Part shown: positions 7,705-15,848 of the stretch, in pieces
How the letters are laid out: the number at the start of each line of letters is the position of its first letter
Position numbering within the stretch: position 1 is the stretch's first letter
Assembly: GCF_041538045.1 (NCBI RefSeq)
Contig: NZ_JBGOSE010000001.1
Coordinates: 682,001 to 746,000, forward strand
DNA length: 64,000 bases
Direction of reading: 5' to 3'
DNA from: Aliiglaciecola sp041538045
GTDB lineage: Bacteria; Pseudomonadota; Gammaproteobacteria; Enterobacterales; Alteromonadaceae
Translations under genes and position numbers: made by a program
The notes under the pieces: generated by a model
Database searches by the model: none
What the model was told of the DNA's origin: nothing
Seen by the model: the letters and a program-made list of their open reading frames with translations, nothing else

Positions 7705-9174
7705 ATGTCAGGATTAGATCGACAAGTATTGCAATCACTCCCTAAAGAAGTTCGTTTACCAGAATATAACTTGAAAACAACTACCCGTGGCATTGTACAT
7801 TTAGGACCGGGTGCATTTCATCGTGCTCATCAAGCTGTGTATACCGATTTAGCTATGTCTGAACAAGGCGGGAACTGGAAGATTGATGGTGTATCCTTAC
7901 GTAGCAGAGATCTGCGAGATAAGTTAGCCAGCCAAGATAATTTATATTCATTAATGGTGTTGGATGAAGCTCCCTATGTACAAATTGTCGGAGTGTTTAA
8001 TCAGATGTTTGTGTTAGGGGAGCAGCGGCAACAAGTGATGGATGCAATGACCGATGCTGCTACGCATATAATTTCGTTAACCGTAACTGAAAAGGGCTAT
8101 TGCCTTAATAGTAAAGGCGAGCTTGATAGGCAAAATTCTGACATTAAACATGATTTGGCGACACCTGATGCCCCGGTTTCTGCCATTGGCCTTTTAGTGG
8201 CTGCATTGAACGTAAGATTCACCGAGCAGAATAGTGAATTAACTATTATTAGCTGCGACAATGTATCGGGCAATGGAGATAAACTGGCTAAAGCCGTGTT
8301 GACTTTTGCTGCAGAGATATCCAGCTCTTTGAGTCAATGGATAGAAAAGAATATTTGTTTCCCCAACACTATGGTAGACAGTATCACGCCAGCTACAAAT
8401 GATGAGTTGAGAGAGAAAACTCAACAGGAAATTGGTGTAGATGATGCTTGGCCTATTCAGCGCGAGTCTTTTAGCCAATGGGTAATTGAAGATAAATTCA
8501 GTGGCCCTAGACCTGCTTGGGATAAGGTTGGGGTTATCTTTACTGATGATGTACATCAGTACGAAAAGGCAAAACTACGAGTGTTAAATGGTACACACTC
8601 AACTTTGGCTTATTTAGGGAGTTTATGTGGACTGGAAACGGTTTATTCAGCAATCAGTTTACCTGCAATTGAGCAGTTCATAAAAAAATTACTGTCCCAA
8701 GAAATAGTTCCGTCAATTGGAAATTCAGATAGCATGAATTTAGAACAGTATGCCGAAGATATTATTCACCGATATCACAATAAGAATATTCGTCATCTGT
8801 TGGCACAAATAGCTTGGGATGGCTCACAAAAACTGCCATTTCGTATACTTAACCCGATTAAAGATAACATGCACAATCAGCGTAGTATCAAACTGCTTTG
8901 TGTTCCTGTAGCTGCTTGGTGCTTATTTGTTGGCAAACGTTACGAAGAGCAACAAGAGTTAGTTGACCCTATGGCACAAAACTTACTCAAACTAGCACAA
9001 AAGCACGCTGATGATCCCCTGCAACTAACTGATGCAATCTTGGATTTAACCTCCATATTTGACGATTTGTCGAGCAATGAGGAGTTTAGAAGCATAGTTA
9101 AAGGTCATGTAACAACCTTGTCCACTATCAATCAACAAAATTTGACGGATTGTTTGAACCGTTTAGAAGAATGA
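7705..9174 (+). CDS. Mannitol/fructuronate dehydrogenase family (long-chain polyol dehydrogenase)
   Basis: A 489-residue NAD(P)-dependent oxidoreductase. The N-terminal nucleotide site HLGPGAFHRAHQ (about 32-43) and the catalytic KxxxxNxxH pattern (KLRVLNGTH, about 289-297) place it with mannitol 2-dehydrogenase, UxuB and related enzymes. AAAAGG at 7691-7696 favours the ATG at 7705 over the TTG just before it. It stands alone with no transporter or uronate genes, so the substrate (mannitol, arabinitol or D-mannonate/fructuronate) cannot be fixed. Its length matches UxuB and Mdh. Confidence 0.88.
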   Translation: MSGLDRQVLQSLPKEVRLPEYNLKTTTRGIVHLGPGAFHRAHQAVYTDLAMSEQGGNWKIDGVSLRSRDLRDKLASQDNLYSLMVLDEAPYVQIVGVFNQMFVLGEQRQQVMDAMTDAATHIISLTVTEKGYCLNSKGELDRQNSDIKHDLATPDAPVSAIGLLVAALNVRFTEQNSELTIISCDNVSGNGDKLAKAVLTFAAEISSSLSQWIEKNICFPNTMVDSITPATNDELREKTQQEIGVDDAWPIQRESFSQWVIEDKFSGPRPAWDKVGVIFTDDVHQYEKAKLRVLNGTHSTLAYLGSLCGLETVYSAISLPAIEQFIKKLLSQEIVPSIGNSDSMNLEQYAEDIIHRYHNKNIRHLLAQIAWDGSQKLPFRILNPIKDNMHNQRSIKLLCVPVAAWCLFVGKRYEEQQELVDPMAQNLLKLAQKHADDPLQLTDAILDLTSIFDDLSSNEEFRSIVKGHVTTLSTINQQNLTDCLNRLEE

Positions 9175-9309
9175 GTTTTCGCTTTTAGCGCTCATTCATC
9201 TGCATGTTGAAGTTTATGGGTATGTATAGAATGAAAAATGCGTTGCTAGTTTGATTGACCGTGACCTTGTTGAGCAAAGCTTTTGATGTAATGCATTCTA
9301 TTCTTTACC

Positions 9310-9338
9310 TTGCAACTCAGTGTTGACGTACGTATACT
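9310..9338 (+). promoter_or_regulatory. Candidate sigma-70 promoter
   Basis: TTGCAA (9310-9315), a 17-base spacer, and TATACT (9333-9338). It is the best match upstream of rimP, and transcription would begin near 9345. Confidence 0.5.
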
Positions 9339-9571
9339 ATGCGCATCTTTTGAGACGGGCTCCCTCTGAATTGGATAGTAACGTCTCGATTAGTTGGTTT
9401 AACTGACTTAGAAACTGCAAGAAAAGATACTGATTTTTCCAGAATTACCTTATTAGGTGAGTCGATTCTTGCGACCACTTATTCGACGGTCCGCACAACT
9501 TCTGTTTCGCGTTTCGCATTCAGTTTGTTAAGCAGCCATAAGAGTTGAATAGTGGGTTAGGGTCCAGAAAC

Positions 9572-9599
9572 AAAAAGCCCCGCTTGTCCGGGGCTTTTT
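9572..9599 (+). terminator. Strong terminator in the rimP leader
   Basis: AAAAAGCCCCG pairs with CGGGGCTTTTT around a six-base loop. The stem is GC-rich and the trailing T run is clean. Confidence 0.9.
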
Positions 9600-9625
9600 G
9601 TTGTTATTATTGGTTTACTATATCT

Positions 9626-9645
9626 GGGCTTTTCGCCCTTTTTTT
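9626..9645 (+). terminator. Second terminator directly before rimP
   Basis: GGGC and GCCC form a short stem over TTTTC, followed by seven T. It ends seven bases before the rimP ribosome site GGAG. Confidence 0.7.
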
Positions 9646-9663
9646 GTATTTGGAGCTTTATTT

Positions 9664-10119
9664 TTGTCACAACTTGAACAAAAACTCACGGATATGCTAA
9701 TTGCACCAGTTGAAGCTGCAGGCTTTGAGCTGGTGGGAGTAGAATTTGTTCGTGCCGGAAAACACTCAACGATGCGTGTCTATATAGATCATCCTGATGG
9801 TATTACTGTTGAGAATTGCGCTGACGTGAGTTTACAGGTTAGTGCAGTGCTAGACGTGGAAGACCCCATTAGTACTGAATATAACCTAGAAGTGTCATCT
9901 CCTGGCATGGATAGACCGCTTTTTAAAGAAGCCCATTATCAACAGTGTGTTGGTGAGGTTGTGGCAATACGGTTGCGTATGCCAATGAATGATAGAAGAA
10001 ACTTTAAAGGTACATTGTTAAGTGTAGACAATGGAAATTTAACGGTAGAAGTTGATGGTCAAGAATTCGTTTTAGCCGTAGCAAATATCGAAAAAGGTAA
10101 TTTGGTTCCAACATTTTAA
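9664..10119 (+). CDS. rimP: Ribosome maturation factor RimP
   Basis: A 151-residue protein needed for 30S subunit maturation. The start is TTG at 9664: GGAG at 9652-9655 is eight bases upstream and the protein then begins MSQLEQKLTDMLIAPVEAAGFELVG, matching the family N-terminus. Conserved segments include CADVSLQVSAVLDVEDPI and YNLEVSSPGMDRPLF. It opens the rimP-nusA-infB-rbfA-truB operon. Confidence 0.96.
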   Translation: MSQLEQKLTDMLIAPVEAAGFELVGVEFVRAGKHSTMRVYIDHPDGITVENCADVSLQVSAVLDVEDPISTEYNLEVSSPGMDRPLFKEAHYQQCVGEVVAIRLRMPMNDRRNFKGTLLSVDNGNLTVEVDGQEFVLAVANIEKGNLVPTF

Positions 10120-10168
10120 GAAAGATTCATATTAGCGCTTTCTTAGGGAAGCAATCAGTGAGGCAACG

Positions 10169-11662
10169 ATGAATAAAGAAATTTTGTTAGTGGCAGAAGC
10201 CGTTTCAAATGAAAAACAGGTTCCCAAAGAGAAAATCTTTGAGGCATTAGAATATGCTATTGCCAGCGCTACTAAAAAGAAGAATGAAGGCGAAATTGAA
10301 GTAAGAGTAAATATCGACCGCGAAACGGGCGATTTTGATACTTTTCGCCGCTGGGTAGTTATTCCTGATGATCAGGTACAAGAAAACCCGTATGCAGAAA
10401 TTACCTTTTCTGCAGCCCAAGTAGATGATCCTGAGATTCAATTGGGTGAATTTATAGAAGATCAGATTGAATCAATTAAATTTGATCGTATCACTACGCA
10501 AACAGCTAAACAGGTTATCGTACAAAAAGTACGTGAAGCCGAGCGAGCACAAATGATTGCGGAATATGAAGATCGTGTTGGTGATTTGGTTACAGGTACA
10601 GTGAAAAAGGTGAATCGCGACAACGTTATTATCGATTTAGGTAATAATGCTGAAGGGGTTATTTACCGTGACGATATGCTTCCTCGCGAAACTTTCCGCC
10701 CAGGTGACAGAGTACGAGGTTTGTTATACGTAATCCGTCCCGAAGCCCGTGGTGCACAGTTATTTATTAGCCGAACACACCCAGATATGTTGGTTGAATT
10801 GTTCCGTATCGAAGTGCCGGAAATAGCAGAAGAAACGTTAGAAATTAAAGCCGCTGCCCGTGATCCAGGTTCACGCGCTAAAATTGCTGTGAAAACTAAC
10901 GATAAGCGCTTGGACCCTGTAGGGGCTTGCGTAGGAATGCGTGGTTCTCGTGTACAAGCCGTTTCTGGTGAACTTGGCGGTGAACGTGTTGATATCGTGT
11001 TGTGGGATGAGAATCCAGCGCAATTCGTCATCAATGCTATGGCACCTGCTGAAGTGGCATCAATCGTTGTTGACGAAGATGCAGGTTCGATGGATGTTGC
11101 TGTTGAAGCAGACAACCTAGCACAGGCAATTGGTCGTAGTGGTCAAAACGTACGCTTAGCCAGCCAGTTAACTGGCTGGACACTTAATGTAATGACCGTT
11201 GAAGACTTAAACTCTAAACACGAAGAGGAAAACTCGAAGGTGTTAGGTGTGTTTATTGAAAGTCTTGATATTGACGAAGATTTCGCTGCCGTTTTGGTTG
11301 ACGAAGGATTCTCAACAGTCGAAGAAATCGCTTATGTTCCAGCTAATGAATTGTTAGCCATCGAAGGTTTCGATGAAGACATGGTTGAAGAACTTCGTGG
11401 TAGAGCAAGAGCGGCATTAACCACACAAGCTTTGGCGAATGAAGAGTCACTTGAAGCTTCTGAACCAAAAGAAGAATTACTAAACCTCGAAGGTATGGAG
11501 CGCCATGTGGCCTACGTACTAGCAAGTAGAGGAATTACAGACCTTGAGGGCTTAGCCGAACAAGGTACTGATGAAATCAGTGATATTGAAGAACTAGACG
11601 AAGAAAAAGCCGGACAGCTAATAATGGCTGCACGTAACATCGTTTGGTTTAGTGAAGAATAA
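10169..11662 (+). CDS. nusA: Transcription termination/antitermination factor NusA
   Basis: At 497 residues it has the length of gammaproteobacterial NusA. In order: N-terminal RNA polymerase-binding domain (1-125), S1 domain (about 130-200), two KH domains (about 200-345, with GACVGMRGSRVQ and AIGRSGQNVRLA) and two acidic helix-hairpin-helix repeats at the C-terminus (about 360-495). NusA controls pausing, termination and antitermination. It follows rimP by 49 bases. Two terminators ahead of rimP give it a place to act on its own operon. Confidence 0.98.
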   Translation: MNKEILLVAEAVSNEKQVPKEKIFEALEYAIASATKKKNEGEIEVRVNIDRETGDFDTFRRWVVIPDDQVQENPYAEITFSAAQVDDPEIQLGEFIEDQIESIKFDRITTQTAKQVIVQKVREAERAQMIAEYEDRVGDLVTGTVKKVNRDNVIIDLGNNAEGVIYRDDMLPRETFRPGDRVRGLLYVIRPEARGAQLFISRTHPDMLVELFRIEVPEIAEETLEIKAAARDPGSRAKIAVKTNDKRLDPVGACVGMRGSRVQAVSGELGGERVDIVLWDENPAQFVINAMAPAEVASIVVDEDAGSMDVAVEADNLAQAIGRSGQNVRLASQLTGWTLNVMTVEDLNSKHEEENSKVLGVFIESLDIDEDFAAVLVDEGFSTVEEIAYVPANELLAIEGFDEDMVEELRGRARAALTTQALANEESLEASEPKEELLNLEGMERHVAYVLASRGITDLEGLAEQGTDEISDIEELDEEKAGQLIMAARNIVWFSEE

Positions 11663-11690
11663 GTAAGATCAACAAGAGGAATACAGCTAT

Positions 11691-14300
11691 ATGGCAGAAG
11701 TCTCCATCGAAAAACTAGCCACCGACATAGGCACTCAAGTTGATCGCTTAGTTCAGCAGTTTGCAGACGCAGGTTTAACAAAAAAAGCGGGTGATATGAT
11801 CACCGAAGATGAAAAGCGTCAATTGCTTGATCACCTGAGTAAATCTCACGGTGGTAATGGTTCGGAAGGACCAAAGCGCATGACCTTGCAACGCAAGACT
11901 ACTAGTACGTTAAGTGTTGGTAAGTCAAAAGCTGTTAAAGTTGAAGTACGTAAAAAACGTACTTATGTTAAACGCACTGATGTTGAAGAAGCGCGTTTAG
12001 CTGAAGAAGAAGCTAAGCGTAAAGCGCAAGAAGCGCAGGAAAAACTTGAAGCAGAGAAAAAAGCTGCTGAAGAAGCGAAAAAAGCAGCTGAAGAAAAAGC
12101 AGCAAAAGCGGCAGAAGCTAAAGCGAAAGCAGAAGCTGAAAAAGCGGCAAGAATTGAACAAGCAAAAAAAGAAGCCGCAGCTCGTCAAAAAGAAGAAGTG
12201 CAATTGTCTCCAGAAGAAAAGGCAGCTCAGGAAGAAGCAAGAGCAGAAGCTGAACGTATCCGTAAACTTCAGGAAGATGAAGCACAACGTAAACTTGAAG
12301 AAGACGCTAAGAAAGCGGCTGAAGAAGCAAAACGTTTAGCAGAAGAAAATGAGCGTCGTTGGAAAGAAGAAGAAGAACGTCGTAAAAAGCAAGAAGCTGA
12401 AGAAGTGCATGTGCACTCTAACCGTTATGCTCAAGAAGCAGAAGATGAAGAAGATGCGCAAGTAGAGCGCGGCTCTCGTCGTCGTAAAAAATCGAAAAAG
12501 AATGCTGGTGCTGACCTTAAGCATGGCTTCAACAAACCAGCTCAACCCGTAGAACGTATTGTTCGTATTGGTGAAACTATCAGTGTTGGCGAACTTGCTA
12601 GCAAAATGGCAATTAAAGCCACTGAAGTAATCAAAGCGATGATGAAAATGGGTGAAATGGTAACCATTAACCAAGTATTGGACCAAGACACTGCGGTATT
12701 AGTAGTAGAAGAAATGGGTCACAAATATGAATTGGTCAATGACAACGCATTAGAAGACGAATTGTTAGCTGATAAAGCATCTGGCGATAAAGAAAACAGA
12801 GCGCCAGTGGTTACCATCATGGGTCACGTTGACCATGGTAAAACCTCGTTGTTGGATTACATTCGTAGAGCGAAAGTTGCCGATGGCGAAGCGGGTGGTA
12901 TTACCCAGCATATTGGTGCTTACAGCGTTGAAACTGATAATGGTCGAATTGCCTTCTTAGATACGCCTGGACACGCCGCGTTTACTGCCATGCGTGCTCG
13001 TGGAGCAGTAGCAACAGATATCGTTATCTTGGTTGTTGCCGCAGACGATGGCGTAATGCCACAAACAAAAGAAGCTGTTCAGCATGCAAAAGCTGCTGGC
13101 GTACCTTTGATTGTTGCGGTTAACAAAATGGATAAAGAAGCTGCCGATCCAGATCGTGTTAAGACTGAATTATCGCAACTTGAAGTTATTTCAGAAGAAT
13201 GGGGTGGTGAACACCAATTCGTAAACGTATCTGCTAAAACAGGTATGGGCATCGATGAGCTTCTAGAAGCGATTTCTTTGCAAGCTGAATTACTTGACTT
13301 ACAAGCTGTACCAACTGGCCCAGCAAAAGGTATCGTTATTGAATCTCGCCTTGATAAAGGTCGCGGCCCTGTGGCTTCGGTACTGGTTCAAGAAGGTGAG
13401 TTGAAAGCTGGCGACATTCTATTATGCGGAATCGAATACGGTCGTGTGCGTGCCATGCGTGATGAAAATGGCCATGAAGTAACAGTTGCCGGTCCATCTA
13501 CACCAGTAGAAGTGCTTGGTTTATCCGGTGTGCCAATTGCTGGTGAAGACGCATTAGTTGTGCAAGATGAGCGTAAGGCCCGTGAAGTTGCGAGCAAACG
13601 ACATACTAAACAACGTGATTTGAAACTAGCTAAACAACAAAAAGCCAAGCTTGAAAACATGTTTGCAAACATGGAAGCCGGTGATGTGAGTGAACTGAAT
13701 GTGGTATTAAAAGCCGATGTTCAGGGCTCTGTAGAAGCAATTTCAGAATCCTTAACCAAACTTTCTACTGATGAAGTAAAAGTCATTATTGTAGGTAGTG
13801 GTGTTGGTGGTATTACTGAAACTGATGCTAGCTTAGCTGCGGCTTCTAGTGCCATTGTGGTTGGCTTTAACGTTCGTGCCGATGCGACAGCTAGACGCAT
13901 AATTGAAGCTGAAGAAATCGACTTACGTTACTACAGTGTTATTTATGACCTGATAGATGAAGTTAAACAAGCAATGAGCGGTATGCTTGCACCTGAGTTC
14001 AAACAACAAATTATTGGTTTGGCTGAAGTACGTGATGTATTTAAATCACCGAAAATTGGTGCAATCGCTGGTTGTATGGTAACTGAAGGTAACATTAAAC
14101 GTAGTGCGCCTATTCGTGTACTTCGTGAAAACGTAGTTATCTATGAAGGTGAACTTGAATCACTTCGCCGCTTCAAAGACGACGTACAAGAAGTACGTAA
14201 CGGTATGGAATGTGGTATCGGCGTGAAAAACTACAACGATGTTAAGGTCGGTGACCAAATCGAAGTATTCGAAACCGTAGAAGTAAAACGCGAAATATAA
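11691..14300 (+). CDS. infB: Translation initiation factor IF-2
   Basis: An 869-residue GTPase that brings initiator tRNA to the 30S subunit. The N-terminal IF2 domain is followed by a Lys/Glu/Ala-rich linker (about 100-265), probably helical. The G domain has GHVDHGKT, GGITQHIGA, DTPGHAAF, NKMDK and SAKTG (about 377-520), followed by domains II-IV. AGAGGA precedes the ATG. In-frame internal starts, which give shorter IF2 forms in E. coli, were not resolved. Confidence 0.98.
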   Translation: MAEVSIEKLATDIGTQVDRLVQQFADAGLTKKAGDMITEDEKRQLLDHLSKSHGGNGSEGPKRMTLQRKTTSTLSVGKSKAVKVEVRKKRTYVKRTDVEEARLAEEEAKRKAQEAQEKLEAEKKAAEEAKKAAEEKAAKAAEAKAKAEAEKAARIEQAKKEAAARQKEEVQLSPEEKAAQEEARAEAERIRKLQEDEAQRKLEEDAKKAAEEAKRLAEENERRWKEEEERRKKQEAEEVHVHSNRYAQEAEDEEDAQVERGSRRRKKSKKNAGADLKHGFNKPAQPVERIVRIGETISVGELASKMAIKATEVIKAMMKMGEMVTINQVLDQDTAVLVVEEMGHKYELVNDNALEDELLADKASGDKENRAPVVTIMGHVDHGKTSLLDYIRRAKVADGEAGGITQHIGAYSVETDNGRIAFLDTPGHAAFTAMRARGAVATDIVILVVAADDGVMPQTKEAVQHAKAAGVPLIVAVNKMDKEAADPDRVKTELSQLEVISEEWGGEHQFVNVSAKTGMGIDELLEAISLQAELLDLQAVPTGPAKGIVIESRLDKGRGPVASVLVQEGELKAGDILLCGIEYGRVRAMRDENGHEVTVAGPSTPVEVLGLSGVPIAGEDALVVQDERKAREVASKRHTKQRDLKLAKQQKAKLENMFANMEAGDVSELNVVLKADVQGSVEAISESLTKLSTDEVKVIIVGSGVGGITETDASLAAASSAIVVGFNVRADATARRIIEAEEIDLRYYSVIYDLIDEVKQAMSGMLAPEFKQQIIGLAEVRDVFKSPKIGAIAGCMVTEGNIKRSAPIRVLRENVVIYEGELESLRRFKDDVQEVRNGMECGIGVKNYNDVKVGDQIEVFETVEVKREI

Positions 14301-14324
14301 CCCTCGCGTTTCAATTAGAATTAA

Positions 14325-14350
14325 AACGGGGGCTTAAGCCTCCGTTTTTG
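14325..14350 (+). terminator. Terminator-like hairpin between infB and rbfA
   Basis: AACGGGGGCTT and AAGCCTCCGTT form an almost loopless self-complementary stem with one G-T pair, followed by a T run. It should lower expression of rbfA-truB relative to infB. Confidence 0.65.
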
Positions 14351-14372
14351 ACTGGAATTTAGGAGTGTCAGT

Positions 14373-14801
14373 ATGGCTAGAGAATTTTCCCGCACTGAAC
14401 GAGTTGGACAGCAAATCCACAAAGAAGTGGCCAGCATTTTCCAAAATGAATTTAAAAATCGTGATCCACGTTTAGGCATGGTGACTGTATCTGGGGTTGA
14501 TGTCTCTCGAGATTTAGCCCATGCAAAAGTCTATGTGACTTTTTTCGAAACAGATGAAGAAAAACTGAAATTGTTTAATCAAATTTTGGAAGATAACAAA
14601 GGCTTTATTCGCACTTTGTTAGCTAAACGTATGCGTATGCGTGCAGTTCCTGCTTTGAAATTTTATCAAGACACGTCAATCACTGAAGGAATTCGTATAT
14701 CCACTTTAGTATCACAAACACTGAATGACGATAAAGAACGTGCCTTAAAAGCCGGTCGTGATTTAGATAAAGAAGATCAGGACACGGACGATAATCACTA
14801 A
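14373..14801 (+). CDS. rbfA: Ribosome-binding factor A
   Basis: A 142-residue KH-like cold-shock protein that binds immature 30S subunits. Family segments: FSRTERVGQQIHKEVA, DPRLGMVTVSGVDVSRDLAHAKVYVTF, LRIS-like region near IRISTLV. The acidic C-terminal tail is typical. TAGGAG lies upstream. Its stop overlaps the truB start by one base. Confidence 0.97.
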   Translation: MAREFSRTERVGQQIHKEVASIFQNEFKNRDPRLGMVTVSGVDVSRDLAHAKVYVTFFETDEEKLKLFNQILEDNKGFIRTLLAKRMRMRAVPALKFYQDTSITEGIRISTLVSQTLNDDKERALKAGRDLDKEDQDTDDNH

Positions 14802-15751
14802 TGGCGAGAAAGCGTAAAGGACGTGCCATCGATGGCATGTTACTCCTCGACAAGCCGTTAGGATTATCCTCTAACGATGCACTGCAAAAGGTTAAGCGTT
14901 GTTTTAATGCTGCAAAAGCTGGCCACACGGGTGCCCTTGATCCTCTGGCAACAGGTATGTTGCCTATTTGTTTAGGAGAAGCCACCAAGTTTTCACAGTT
15001 TCTTCTGGATGCAGATAAAACCTATTCAGTTACAGCCACTTTGGGTGTGCGTACGACAACGTCTGATGCTGATGGTGAGATTGTTGAGAGCAAACCTGTA
15101 GAGGTTAGCAAAGCAGAAATTGAAAAAGCCTGTTTGAGCTTTGTGGGAACGTCGGATCAAGTACCCTCCATGTTTTCGGCCTTAAAGTACCAAGGTAAAC
15201 CCCTTTATTTTTATGCCAGACAAGGTATTGAAGTACCCAGGGAAGCCCGGAAAATCACTATCTTTTCGTTGCAAATTGAAAAGATTGAAGACCATAAAGT
15301 GGATATGATTGTGCATTGCAGTAAAGGCACTTATATTCGTTCTTTAGTTGATGATATTGGCCAACTTTTAGGCTGTGGTGCTTTTGTTAGCCGTTTACAC
15401 CGCTCTAAAGTAGCCGACTATCCTGCTGATAAAGTCATAACCTTAGATGCATTGTTGGCCATGCGACAGGTCATTAATGATAATGAATTGGATATTATGG
15501 ATGACAGCAGTTTTGAGGCCATGGATGCATTGTTATTAGCCATGGATTCACCGGTCAAAACTCTGCCAGCAGTTAAACTAGACCCTGAGCGAGCAAGCTA
15601 TTTTTGTAATGGAAACCCAGTTAATCCTATACAAAAACTATCTATGCCGTTAGATTCTCAAGTAAGAGTTTATTCGAATGAGCTATTTTTAGGGGTAGGT
15701 TTCATTGATGATAATCTACAGATTGCACCTAAACGCCTAGTGGTAAGATAA
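14801..15751 (+). CDS. truB: tRNA pseudouridine-55 synthase TruB
   Basis: A 316-residue enzyme making pseudouridine 55 in tRNA. The catalytic Asp47 is in GHTGALDPLATGMLP; GTYIRSLVDDIG and the C-terminal PUA-like region are present. It is translationally coupled to rbfA. The E. coli order continues truB-rpsO-pnp, but here an oppositely oriented peptidase gene intervenes. Confidence 0.97.
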   Translation: MARKRKGRAIDGMLLLDKPLGLSSNDALQKVKRCFNAAKAGHTGALDPLATGMLPICLGEATKFSQFLLDADKTYSVTATLGVRTTTSDADGEIVESKPVEVSKAEIEKACLSFVGTSDQVPSMFSALKYQGKPLYFYARQGIEVPREARKITIFSLQIEKIEDHKVDMIVHCSKGTYIRSLVDDIGQLLGCGAFVSRLHRSKVADYPADKVITLDALLAMRQVINDNELDIMDDSSFEAMDALLLAMDSPVKTLPAVKLDPERASYFCNGNPVNPIQKLSMPLDSQVRVYSNELFLGVGFIDDNLQIAPKRLVVR

Positions 15752-15790
15752 ACCCTTCTGCAATAACAAACTAAAGTTGAGTGAATCAAT

Positions 15791-15838
15791 ACTCAGGGTA
15801 AATAGTTAATTTAACACTGTTTGCTCTGAGTTTTTTTA
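15791..15838. terminator. Terminator after truB, shared with the convergent peptidase gene
   Basis: ACTCAGGGTAAA pairs with TTTGCTCTGAGT (with two G-T pairs) across an AT-rich loop, followed by seven T. It lies between two convergent genes and could act on both strands, though the T run favours plus. Confidence 0.7.
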
Positions 15839-15848
15839 TGGGTGCAAA

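Larger units (their letters stand above)
9175..9663 (+). promoter_or_regulatory. Leader region of the rimP-nusA-infB operon, or an orphan RNA unit
   Basis: About 490 bases without a protein gene. A promoter-like pair is visible at 9310-9338, and two terminators lie at 9572-9599 and 9626-9645. In E. coli this place holds the initiator tRNA gene metY; no tRNA fold was found here. A short inverted repeat GAGACG/CGTCTC occurs near 9351-9388. The region is either a long leader controlling rimP onward by termination or a separate small RNA of roughly 250 bases. Confidence 0.45.

Noticed and set aside
9340..9570. Possible initiator tRNA, 6S RNA or tmRNA in the rimP leader
   Set aside because: No cloverleaf, CCA end or conserved 6S/tmRNA segments were found, so no named RNA is claimed.
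12046..12339. Lysine-rich 97-codon plus-strand frame and the Phe-rich minus-strand frame over it
   Set aside because: Both are shadows of the repetitive GAA/GCA/AAA codons of the infB linker.
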